44,241 bases of DNA, taken from Chloroflexota bacterium (GTDB lineage Bacteria > Chloroflexota > Dehalococcoidia > Lucifugimonadales > SAR202-VII-2). The position numbers and the translations under genes are program-made. The notes under the pieces are model-generated. The model was given only the letters and a program-made list of their open reading frames with translations, had not been told where the DNA came from and searched no databases. Shown one piece after another: positions 24,697 to 31,080 of this stretch; the stretch's first letter is position 1, and each line of letters begins with the position of its first letter. The stretch spans positions 89,094 through 133,334 of the forward strand of contig QEVV01000006.1 in assembly GCA_003228115.1 (NCBI GenBank), in the 5' to 3' direction.

Positions 24697-24963
24697 ATGA
24701 TGGGTTATCCACGGCGGAAAAAGTCAGTACAGGCGCCTTGGGACCCAGAGAAGGTGCGGGCCCTGCGGCAACACTTGCAATTGTCGCAAGCGGAAATGGC
24801 GGACCAACTCGGCACCCGCCAGCAGACGATCAGTGAATGGGAACGGGGGACCTATAGCCCACGGGGCATCAGCCGCTCGTTGCTGTCCCGTATCGCCGAA
24901 GAGGCTGGGTTCTTTTATAGGCAAACCGGCGATGATCTGAGCGGAGGTGCGGAGCAAGGATGA
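24697..24963 (+). CDS. XRE-type helix-turn-helix regulator
   Basis: 88-residue DNA-binding protein. After a basic N-terminus (MMGYPRRKKSV) comes a Cro/CI-type helix-turn-helix at about 17-70: PEKVRALRQHLQLSQAEMAD, then QLGTRQQTISEWERGTYSPR, the classic recognition helix signature, followed by SLLSRIAEEAGF. No ligand or dimer domain follows. An upstream reading is open for 49 more codons, but that part looks like intergenic DNA. The stop overlaps the start of the DUF2851 gene (ATGA, 24960-24963), so the two are translated together and probably cooperate. Confidence 0.82.
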   Translation: MMGYPRRKKSVQAPWDPEKVRALRQHLQLSQAEMADQLGTRQQTISEWERGTYSPRGISRSLLSRIAEEAGFFYRQTGDDLSGGAEQG

Positions 24964-26243
24964 CCTCAGCGACGTTCGTCCGGGAGCCAAGGGTCAGCTA
25001 TTTGGCCGAGGTTCCGTCAGAGGCTGTCCTTTGGGACCTGTGGGAGGCCGCGGTGAAGCAGCGGGTGGTATTCCCATCTGACACCGGTGAGCCCATGCGG
25101 GTGGTTTCGCCAGGTCGAAGGGGGAAAGGGCCAGGCCCAGACTTCCGTGACGCTGTATTGAAGACCCGGGATGGCAGACTTCTGATCGGGGACGTTGAGG
25201 TGCATCGGCAGCCTGGCGGCTGGAACGGGCACGGCCACAACAAAGACTCTCGGTACAACAATGTCGTTCTCCATGTTGTTTTCCGAGGTACAGGCGGAAT
25301 TGCGCTGGAGTTGGGGATCGAGGCGCCCACCGTGGCGTTAGAGGACATTTCCCTTCCGGCGCCCAAGAACACTGCGGAGTCAGGGTTTCCCTGCGGGGAC
25401 GCTTTCACACGGCTGGGACAGGCACGGATGGAGGAAGTGCTAGGCAGAGCAGGCGATGCGAGATTTCAAAGCAAGGCGGCCCGGTTTCGTTTGCGTTCGG
25501 CCTATGTTATGCCAGAAGACGTGCTTTACGCAGGGCTGATGGAGGCCCTGGGTTACAGCGCCAATCGCGAACCTTTTCGCCAGTTGGCGCTGTCTCTTCC
25601 CTACGCTTGGCTTCGCAGTCGAGCACTTGGCTCGCCGGGGAGGGATAGACAACGCTGGCTGGATGAGGCCCTCTTGGATGCCTCTGGGCTCGGGGGAAGT
25701 GCGGTCAACGGGAGCAGAGTCCATCCACTGTTGCAGGCTTCGGATTGGAGGGTGGGTGGGCTGCGCCCGGCCAATCACCCTCGGCGCAGGCTGCTAGGGG
25801 CAGCCCAGTTGCTGCATCGGTGGTTGCCCACGGGGCTCGAAGCGGGCCTCGAACCCACGGTGAGGGCCGGCGACGGCAAGGGCTTGATAGATGCCCTCGT
25901 CGTAGAGGCATCTGGCGGCCTGGCATTGGTAGGGCGGAGCCGGGCTTTGGACATTGCCGCCAACGTAGTGCTGCCATACTTCCGCGCCATTGCCATGCGG
26001 CGTAAAGACCGGGCCTTGGCTCAAGGGGCCATCGGGGCCTTTAAGGTTTTGCCCAGCGCTGCGGAGAACGAAATAACGCGGGAGTTCCGAACAAGAGCGT
26101 TGGCAGCGGGCGGGTCTATCAAGGCCACGGCTCGTATCCAGCAGGGGATGCTGCATATCTACCGCAACGGCTGCCGGTGGCTTGCCTGCGAGGCCTGTCC
26201 GCTAGGACAAGGCACTAGGACTGTCCAGTCAAACAACCATTGA
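24960..26243 (+). CDS. DUF2851 family protein
   Basis: 427-residue protein matching DUF2851. Conserved blocks: ERLLxxLW-like N-terminus (SEAVLWDLWEAAVKQR), GKGPGPDFRDAVLKT (D61), IGDVEVHRQPGGWNGHGHNK (D78, E80, H82) and YNNVVLHVVF. The spacing of GPDF..GDVEVH resembles a PD-(D/E)xK-like nuclease core, but that is my inference and no activity is known to me. The C-terminal end has a Cys cluster, GCRWLACEACPLGQG (C405, C410, C413), perhaps metal-binding. It overlaps the HTH gene by four bases. What it acts on is unknown. Confidence 0.8.
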   Translation: MTSATFVREPRVSYLAEVPSEAVLWDLWEAAVKQRVVFPSDTGEPMRVVSPGRRGKGPGPDFRDAVLKTRDGRLLIGDVEVHRQPGGWNGHGHNKDSRYNNVVLHVVFRGTGGIALELGIEAPTVALEDISLPAPKNTAESGFPCGDAFTRLGQARMEEVLGRAGDARFQSKAARFRLRSAYVMPEDVLYAGLMEALGYSANREPFRQLALSLPYAWLRSRALGSPGRDRQRWLDEALLDASGLGGSAVNGSRVHPLLQASDWRVGGLRPANHPRRRLLGAAQLLHRWLPTGLEAGLEPTVRAGDGKGLIDALVVEASGGLALVGRSRALDIAANVVLPYFRAIAMRRKDRALAQGAIGAFKVLPSAAENEITREFRTRALAAGGSIKATARIQQGMLHIYRNGCRWLACEACPLGQGTRTVQSNNH

Positions 26244-26261
26244 TGCTTAGAAGGGTGTGAC

Positions 26262-27173
26262 ATGCGCTATATCGAGATGGGAACGCGGCAGGTTTCAGTA
26301 GTGGGACTTGGCGCCTGGCAATTCGGCACCCAGGAATGGGGCTACGGAAGCGAATTCGGGAGAGTTGATGTCGAAGCGATCATCCTTCGGGCCTTGGATC
26401 TAGGCGTAAACCTCATCGACACGGCCGAGGTGTATGCCGACGGCCGTTCCGAGGAGTTGATCGGCGAGGCGGTGCGGGACCAACGGGACCGGGTGTTTCT
26501 AGCCACGAAGGTTGCACAGCCGAAAGCAGACCAAGCGAAAGTGATCAGAGCTGCATCGGGTAGCCTGCGGCGCCTACAGATGGAAACCATTGACCTGTAT
26601 CAAGTCCACTCGCACGACCCCAGCACGCCCCAGGAGCACACGATGGCTGGTATGCGGGAGTTGCGGTCAGAGGGGCTCATCGCGCAGGTGGGCGTCAGCA
26701 ACTACTCCCGAAAACAGTGGCAGGAGGCCGAAGAGGCCCTTGGCGGACCCATCGTTGCCAACCAGGTGGAGTACAGCCTATTGGACCGACGGCCGGAAGC
26801 GGAACTGCTACCCTTCGCCCAGGATGCTGGCAGGGTCATCATCGCCTACAGCCCGTTGGCGAAAGGTCTTCTGTCGGGCAGGTACGATGAGGATAACCTG
26901 CCTGGAGGGGTCCGCGTCGGCGACCCCACGTTCGCCAGGGACAACGTCAGAAAGGCCCTGCCGCTGATCGAGGAGCTGCGCGTGGTTGCTGCAGCGCGTC
27001 GCGTCACACCCGCGCAGGTGGCAATGGCCTGGCTCCTATCGGCGTCCAAAGTTGTCGTCATTCCTGGCGCAAAGAGCGTGGCGCAGATGGAGCAAAATGC
27101 CGCCGCCGCTGACATCCTTCTGACGAACGACGAGTGGTCCCGCTTGGATGTCTTGTCCCGTCCATTTCTTTAG
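26262..27173 (+). CDS. Aldo/keto reductase (third of three)
   Basis: 303 residues. Tetrad: Asp53 (LIDTAEVYA), Tyr58, Lys83 (LATKVAQ), His116 (YQVHSHD). Cofactor segment KVVVIPGAKSVAQMEQNAAAADI near the C-terminus. The start ATG 26262 is 18 nt after the DUF2851 stop, so it may be on the same transcript, though a functional link is doubtful. Closest in style to YdhF/YajO-like general carbonyl reductases. Confidence 0.9.
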   Translation: MRYIEMGTRQVSVVGLGAWQFGTQEWGYGSEFGRVDVEAIILRALDLGVNLIDTAEVYADGRSEELIGEAVRDQRDRVFLATKVAQPKADQAKVIRAASGSLRRLQMETIDLYQVHSHDPSTPQEHTMAGMRELRSEGLIAQVGVSNYSRKQWQEAEEALGGPIVANQVEYSLLDRRPEAELLPFAQDAGRVIIAYSPLAKGLLSGRYDEDNLPGGVRVGDPTFARDNVRKALPLIEELRVVAAARRVTPAQVAMAWLLSASKVVVIPGAKSVAQMEQNAAAADILLTNDEWSRLDVLSRPFL

Positions 27174-27239
27174 GCACTGTGCGTCCTCAGGAGCCTAGGG
27201 AGCGCCAAGAGAAGCTCTGTGCCTGTGTACAATGGCGCG

Positions 27240-28487
27240 ATGGCTGAAAAAACGGGGAAGGTACTGACGGCTTGGCGGTGGTATCCCCTGATGGCGGTGG
27301 TGCTGGCCTTCGCTTCACAAGGGGCGGGGGCCACGGCTACTCAGGGTCTTTCCACCGTTTACGTCTTCATCCAGGACGAGCTGTCCCTGACCCGGTGGCA
27401 ACTGGGCCTGATCACAACTTCTGTGTTCGCCGCTGGGACGCTAACCGCGCTGCCTGGCGGATGGGCCCTCGACAGGTACTCGGTTCGCCGCGTGTACCCC
27501 TTGATGTTGGCCTTCATGGGCGTCGCTTTCATGACCTATTCTCTCGGCGACGCCTTTTGGCACATTCTCCTTACTTCTGCTTTCATGGGCTGTTTGCTGC
27601 CGGTGAGCAACCCGGCAGCCAGCATGATGGTCCTGGAATGGGCGCCGCCCCGTATGCGAGGCATGGCCATGGGATTGAAGCAAGCGGCCGTCCCCGCCAC
27701 GGGTATGGTCTGCGCTGCCGTCATACCCTCCTTGGCCGACGCCCTTGGATGGCGGCCCGTCCTCTTCGGATTGGGCTTCGTAGCGTTGGCCGTAGGATTA
27801 CTGGTGGGTCTTTTCTATCGCCCAAAGCCTTCCTCAGCCATTGCCAGCGAGGACCGCTACCCATTTTTGCAGGGGCTGAAGCTCGTTGCCTTGGACCGCC
27901 GGATGCTGGGAGCTTCGCTCGTTTCGATCATCATGATCGGGCTATTCTTCGTGAACGTGACCTACTTGATCCTGTTCCTCAGGGAGTCGATGGGGTTCTC
28001 GGTGGCGGTCGCAGGCCTGGGACTGGCCACATTCCACCTGTCCAGCGTCGTAGGAAGAATACTTTGGGGTGTTATCAGTGATGGTCCCATGAAGGGCCGG
28101 CGGGTGCCGGTGCTGTTCATCATCTTCTCTCTTGCCAGCGTTGTTCTCTTTGCAATGGCCTTCCTGACGCCGGAGACTCCGAGGGTGTTCGTATGGGTTT
28201 TGGTGTCCGGGCTGGGGTTGACGGTGGCCGCCTTTCAGGGGCTGTTCTATACCCACATTGCTGAGGTGGTTGGGCCTGCGCTTACAGGCACGGCTTTGGG
28301 CTTCAACGGGACGTTGCTACGCTTCGGCCCGATAGCCATACCCCCCGCGTTCGGCCTGATCGTGGACCGGGCTGACGGCGACTATCAAGTAGCTTGGATG
28401 GTGACCGCGGTGCTTGCGCTTCTGGCTCTACTGAGCCTGCGCCTCATGGCAGGCCCTAAGGAAGTGGCTTCACGCGACGGCTCGTGA
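27240..28487 (+). CDS. MFS transporter (first of two)
   Basis: Major facilitator superfamily permease, about 415 residues with 12 hydrophobic helices in two halves. MAEKTGKVLTAWRWYPLMAV at the start; the loop 2-3 motif reads LPGGWALDRYSVRR (family GxLaDrxGrr), and the middle of the second half has GRILWGVISDGPMKGRR, the equivalent motif. Substrate likely a small organic anion, given the closeness to the oxalate/formate-like branch, but that is only a guess. An in-frame GTG at 27219 would add seven residues. No transport partner is adjacent. Confidence 0.87.
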   Translation: MAEKTGKVLTAWRWYPLMAVVLAFASQGAGATATQGLSTVYVFIQDELSLTRWQLGLITTSVFAAGTLTALPGGWALDRYSVRRVYPLMLAFMGVAFMTYSLGDAFWHILLTSAFMGCLLPVSNPAASMMVLEWAPPRMRGMAMGLKQAAVPATGMVCAAVIPSLADALGWRPVLFGLGFVALAVGLLVGLFYRPKPSSAIASEDRYPFLQGLKLVALDRRMLGASLVSIIMIGLFFVNVTYLILFLRESMGFSVAVAGLGLATFHLSSVVGRILWGVISDGPMKGRRVPVLFIIFSLASVVLFAMAFLTPETPRVFVWVLVSGLGLTVAAFQGLFYTHIAEVVGPALTGTALGFNGTLLRFGPIAIPPAFGLIVDRADGDYQVAWMVTAVLALLALLSLRLMAGPKEVASRDGS

Positions 28488-28506
28488 GGCTGCCGCCTCT
28501 CGGGAA

Positions 28507-28570
28507 TTGTCATGCTGAGGAGTCGGTTGAACACGGCTGCCGCATACCCCCTCCCGCCGACGAAGCATCT
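28507..28570 (+). repeat. Dispersed repeat, copy B
   Basis: Same 25-base left and 15-base right ends as 5467-5530 and exactly the same total length of 64, with an unrelated 24-base centre (28532-28555). It starts 20 bases past the MFS stop. Orientation is the same in both copies. Confidence 0.75.
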
Positions 28571-28866
28571 GATGTGGGGAGATCCACAGTGATGCCTAGC
28601 TCCACAGGTATGGATCGGTTGTCTAAGCGGACCTTGAACTTTGCAAACGTCTCACAAGACGAACGCCATCATCCCACCCACACCGCCCTCGAACGTTTTG
28701 ATATGTGGGGACACCCCACACCCCGGCGGGGCGCTGCCACTGCACCCCGGTACACTGCCCTGGTGGAGCCCGGCCCTACAATCTAGTGAGTGTCGAAGGC
28801 CGGTCACAAATCAGCAATAGATGTGTCGGACTCCGCAGGGAGCAAGGGGTGATGGTCTGCTGCGGA
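28571..28866. other. Gene-free stretch with two adjacent small hairpins
   Basis: I see no convincing gene here. TGTGGGG-ACA-CCCCACA (28704-28720) is followed at once by CCCC-GGC-GGGG (28721-28731). The surrounding G+C-rich runs look like decayed repeat DNA. The hairpins lie about 135 bases past the galU stop and may slow transcription there, but no U-run follows. Confidence 0.4.
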
Positions 28867-29733
28867 CTACAGGGCCTGGCCCTTCAGCCACTCCCGGAAA
28901 TCTGAGGCCATATCGTCGCGTTGGAGGGCCATGGTCACGGTGGCTTTGAGCATGCCTAGCGGGTTTCCTGTATCGAAGCGGGTGCCTTCAAACTCATAGG
29001 CAAACATGGGCTGCTGTTGGGCAAGCAAAGCCATGCCGTCGGTGAGCTGAATCTCGCCGCCGGAGCCTGGTTGGGTGCGCTCCAGGCAGTCGAATATCTC
29101 GGGGGTGAAAATGTACCTGCCGACGATTCCCAGGTTGGAAGGAGCATCCTCAGGCTTGGGCTTTTCAACGAGGCCCTTCACCCGAGTGACCCGGTCTGCA
29201 ACGGGCTCCGGATCGACGACGCCATAGCTGGGGAGGTCCTCTCTGGGCAGGGATTGCACCGCTACAACGCTGCCCTGGTGCTTTTCGAATACCTCCAGCA
29301 TCTGGGCCAGAGCAGGCTTGCGGTCACTGACGATGATGTCATCGGGGAGAAAAACGGCGAATGGTTCGTCGCCAACGGCCTTGCGGGCTGATAGGACAGC
29401 GTGTCCCAAGCCAAGTTGTTCGTGCTGGCGGACGTAGGCTGGCTGAAGGCGCTCGTAGAGCTCCCGTACCTCGGCGAGCAGGTGGGAGCGGCCCTTTGCT
29501 TCCAGCGCTGCCTCAAGGTCGGGGGCGCGGTCGAAATAGTCGGCCATCGACTCTTTGCCGCGGGAAGTAATGATGATCAGGTGCTCGATACCAGAGGCGG
29601 CTGCCTCGGCGGCGGCATAATGAATGAGCGGTCTGTCCAGCAGCGCCAACATTTCTTTGGGCACGCTCTTGCTGGCCGGGAGAAACCGGGTCCCGAATCC
29701 GGCCGCGGCAACCACTGCTTTGCGAACTTTCAT
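28867..29733 (-). CDS. galU: UTP-glucose-1-phosphate uridylyltransferase
   Basis: Makes UDP-glucose from UTP and glucose-1-phosphate in the cytosol, feeding cell-surface polysaccharide synthesis. 288 residues. N-terminal nucleotide-binding signature AAAGFGTRFLPASKSVPKEML, then the sugar-nucleotide loop VRQHEQLGLGHAVL, metal-binding FLPDDII, GLVEKPKPEDAPSNLGIVGRYIF, and GGEIQLTDGMALL, all in GalU order. GGAGGAAGG precedes the ATG. Divergent from the TPR lipoprotein gene. The nucleotide-sugar epimerase at 5727 could use a related product. Confidence 0.96.
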   Translation of the reverse strand: MKVRKAVVAAAGFGTRFLPASKSVPKEMLALLDRPLIHYAAAEAAASGIEHLIIITSRGKESMADYFDRAPDLEAALEAKGRSHLLAEVRELYERLQPAYVRQHEQLGLGHAVLSARKAVGDEPFAVFLPDDIIVSDRKPALAQMLEVFEKHQGSVVAVQSLPREDLPSYGVVDPEPVADRVTRVKGLVEKPKPEDAPSNLGIVGRYIFTPEIFDCLERTQPGSGGEIQLTDGMALLAQQQPMFAYEFEGTRFDTGNPLGMLKATVTMALQRDDMASDFREWLKGQAL

Positions 29734-29813
29734 GCCTTCCTCCGTGGGCTTATTCTAGCATGGCGTTTGCTGAGCCAGACCGGCCTGAATTTGATGATAA
29801 GACAGGGGGAAGC

Positions 29814-30197
29814 GTGCCGAAGGGGTTATTGATTTGGCTCTTTGCAGGAATGACAGGCTTCTTGGTGCTAATAGCCTGCCAGTTTGAAGGTGTGTCCCAG
29901 AAGCAGGGGGAAGAGATTGGGTTATTGATCGACTCGGGCAAGTATGAGGAGGCCGTCGATGACCTGAAGTCCATCGAAGAATTTGCAACATCGGTAGAGA
30001 TGACCTGGGTCTTCAATGAATTGGGGTTCGCTTACAACCAACTCGAGCGCTATGAGGAAGCCGTTGCTTCGCTGACGAAGGGACTGGGCATCAACGGTTC
30101 GTCTGCCAAGCTCTATGCCAATCGTGCCATTGGCTACGACCGGATAGGAAGAGCGGCGGAGGCGGAGGCGGATTTCAGCGACGCCATTCGGCTTTGA
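29814..30197 (+). CDS. TPR lipoprotein, first part (ends at a CUU-UGA frameshift)
   Basis: From GTG 29814 the protein starts MPKGLLIWLFAGMTGFLVLIAC, a signal peptide with lipobox LIAC ending at Cys22, so it should be lipid-anchored by Lgt and face outward. An ATG at 29760 is in frame but would put 18 charged residues ahead of the signal. TPR units follow (IGLLIDSGKYEEAVDDLKSI; WVFNELGFAYNQLERYEEAV; KLYANRAIGYDRIGRAAEAE). The frame ends at TGA 30195-30197 in CGG CTT TGA. The helix-turn-helix pattern continues without loss in the +1 frame from GAT 30196 (..AIRL|DPNNY). The cause is a mutation, a one-base assembly error, or a +1 slip at CUU-UGA. Confidence 0.75.
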   Translation: MPKGLLIWLFAGMTGFLVLIACQFEGVSQKQGEEIGLLIDSGKYEEAVDDLKSIEEFATSVEMTWVFNELGFAYNQLERYEEAVASLTKGLGINGSSAKLYANRAIGYDRIGRAAEAEADFSDAIRL

Positions 30198-30465
30198 TCC
30201 CAACAACTACGTCCGGTATAAGGCACGGGGTAGCTTCTACGCCACTCAGAACAGGCTTGCGGACGCCCTTGACGACTTTGACCAGGCTGTGGCCCTGAGT
30301 CCCGCAGCACCGGACATCCGGTGGATGCGGGCAGAGGTCAATATGTCGGTTGGCCGCTTTCCTGAAGCCATTGAGGATCTGCGAATGGTGCTCGAGCTGG
30401 AAGCTTCGGGGTCCAACCGGGATATCGCCATTGAGGACCTGCGGAAGCTTGGCGTTGTCACATAA
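30196..30465 (+). CDS. TPR lipoprotein, second part in the +1 frame
   Basis: 89 codons from GAT 30196 to TAA 30463-30465: DPNNYVRYKARGSFYATQNR, then LADALDDFDQAVALSPAAPD and IRWMRAEVNMSVGRFPEAIE, regular TPR pairs with the usual Pro ending each unit, and a C-terminal EDLRKLGVVT. It has no ribosome site or good start of its own and fits on to the part ending at 30194. Joined, the product would be about 216 residues after the GTG start. TPR modules bind partner proteins; the partner here is unknown. Confidence 0.7.
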   Translation, partial: DPNNYVRYKARGSFYATQNRLADALDDFDQAVALSPAAPDIRWMRAEVNMSVGRFPEAIEDLRMVLELEASGSNRDIAIEDLRKLGVVT

Positions 30466-30523
30466 GGCCGCGCTGCGCAGATTCAAAAAAGGTAGTGGAC
30501 AGTAAATTTAATGCATTTGCATC

Positions 30524-30552
30524 TTGAGGCGCTGTGCACCGCCAGCTATGAT
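30524..30552 (+). promoter_or_regulatory. Promoter of the orphan structured transcript
   Basis: TTGAGG (30524-30529), 17 bases, TATGAT (30547-30552). This is one of the best matches to the general sigma consensus in the window. Expected start point is about 30559. Confidence 0.6.
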
Positions 30553-30581
30553 TTAGCTAGTCGATGGAAGAGGAGGTGGCA

Positions 30582-30686
30582 ATGATTCGTAAATACATAG
30601 CGAATCACAGTTGGCATTTTCCTCAGCTGAGCCCCATCGGCTCGGTAGAGTCCGAAAAGGTCGGTGGGGCGGGGAAAACATCGTAG
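30582..30686 (+). CDS. Possible 34-residue small protein
   Basis: ATG 30582 to TAG 30684-30686, beginning MIRKYIANHSWHFPQLSPIG. AGGAGG lies five bases before the ATG, the strongest Shine-Dalgarno match in the neighbourhood, and a good promoter sits 30 bases above. Against it: the start codon lies in a seven-base hairpin, the product resembles nothing I know, and 130 bases of untranslated sequence follow. It could be a leader peptide or accidental. Confidence 0.3.
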   Translation: MIRKYIANHSWHFPQLSPIGSVESEKVGGAGKTS

Positions 30687-30816
30687 GGCTCGCACATTCA
30701 TAACAATAGCGGCCATCGTGGATACGCCAAAGGCGGGCACGTAAAACAAGGGCCGAATCCGATTCTGAAATCGGGCTAGCGGGTCAGCGATGGAACAAGC
30801 GAAAAGAAATGGATAG

Positions 30817-30848
30817 GGCCCGGACATTTTGTCCGGGCCTTTCCTTTT
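30817..30848 (+). terminator. Intrinsic terminator of the orphan transcript
   Basis: GGCCCGGAC / GTCCGGGCC (30817-30825 with 30831-30839), loop ATTTT, then TTTCCTTTT. Strong and oriented on the plus strand. Confidence 0.88.
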
Positions 30849-31080
30849 CGCCAGGCCAACGGAGTCCAGGTGTTTGAGATCGAGTGGGGTTAGAGGGCCT
30901 ATGCCCATTCCTTGCAATGCTCCTGCTCCGCATCCTCCTAGGTATCGGTGGTAATCGTTCCTGCCGGATTGCGCCTAGCCACAACGGCGCTTGCCAAGGC
31001 GGCAAGGCGCCGACCTCGCCTTGACACGCGTGCAAGCCCGAATGTAGCGTCGCCGTAGCTTTTGGAGGAGCCCCTGCACT

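Larger units (their letters stand above)
30560..30848 (+). ncRNA. Candidate structured RNA, about 290 nt, family unknown
   Basis: Bounded by the promoter at 30524 and the terminator at 30817, with no recognisable protein gene. Successive stems can be seen: TGATTCG/CGAATCA (30583-30607), CTCAGCTGAG, GAGCC/GGCTC (30630-30644), CGCC-AAA-GGCG, CCGATT/AATCGG before the terminator. It lacks the conserved pieces of RNase P, tmRNA, SRP RNA and the common riboswitches, and no gene follows closely enough to be regulated (next start 31081, past the terminator). A 34-codon reading frame inside has a perfect ribosome site, so a small-protein mRNA is the alternative. Confidence 0.35.

Noticed and set aside
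27272..28081. 269-codon frame within the MFS gene
   Set aside because: It is a shifted reading of the transporter; Arg/Gly/His-rich with no hydrophobic pattern.
28484..28786. 100-codon plus-strand frame after the MFS gene
   Set aside because: It crosses the dispersed repeat and two hairpins, lacks a ribosome site, and has no domain.
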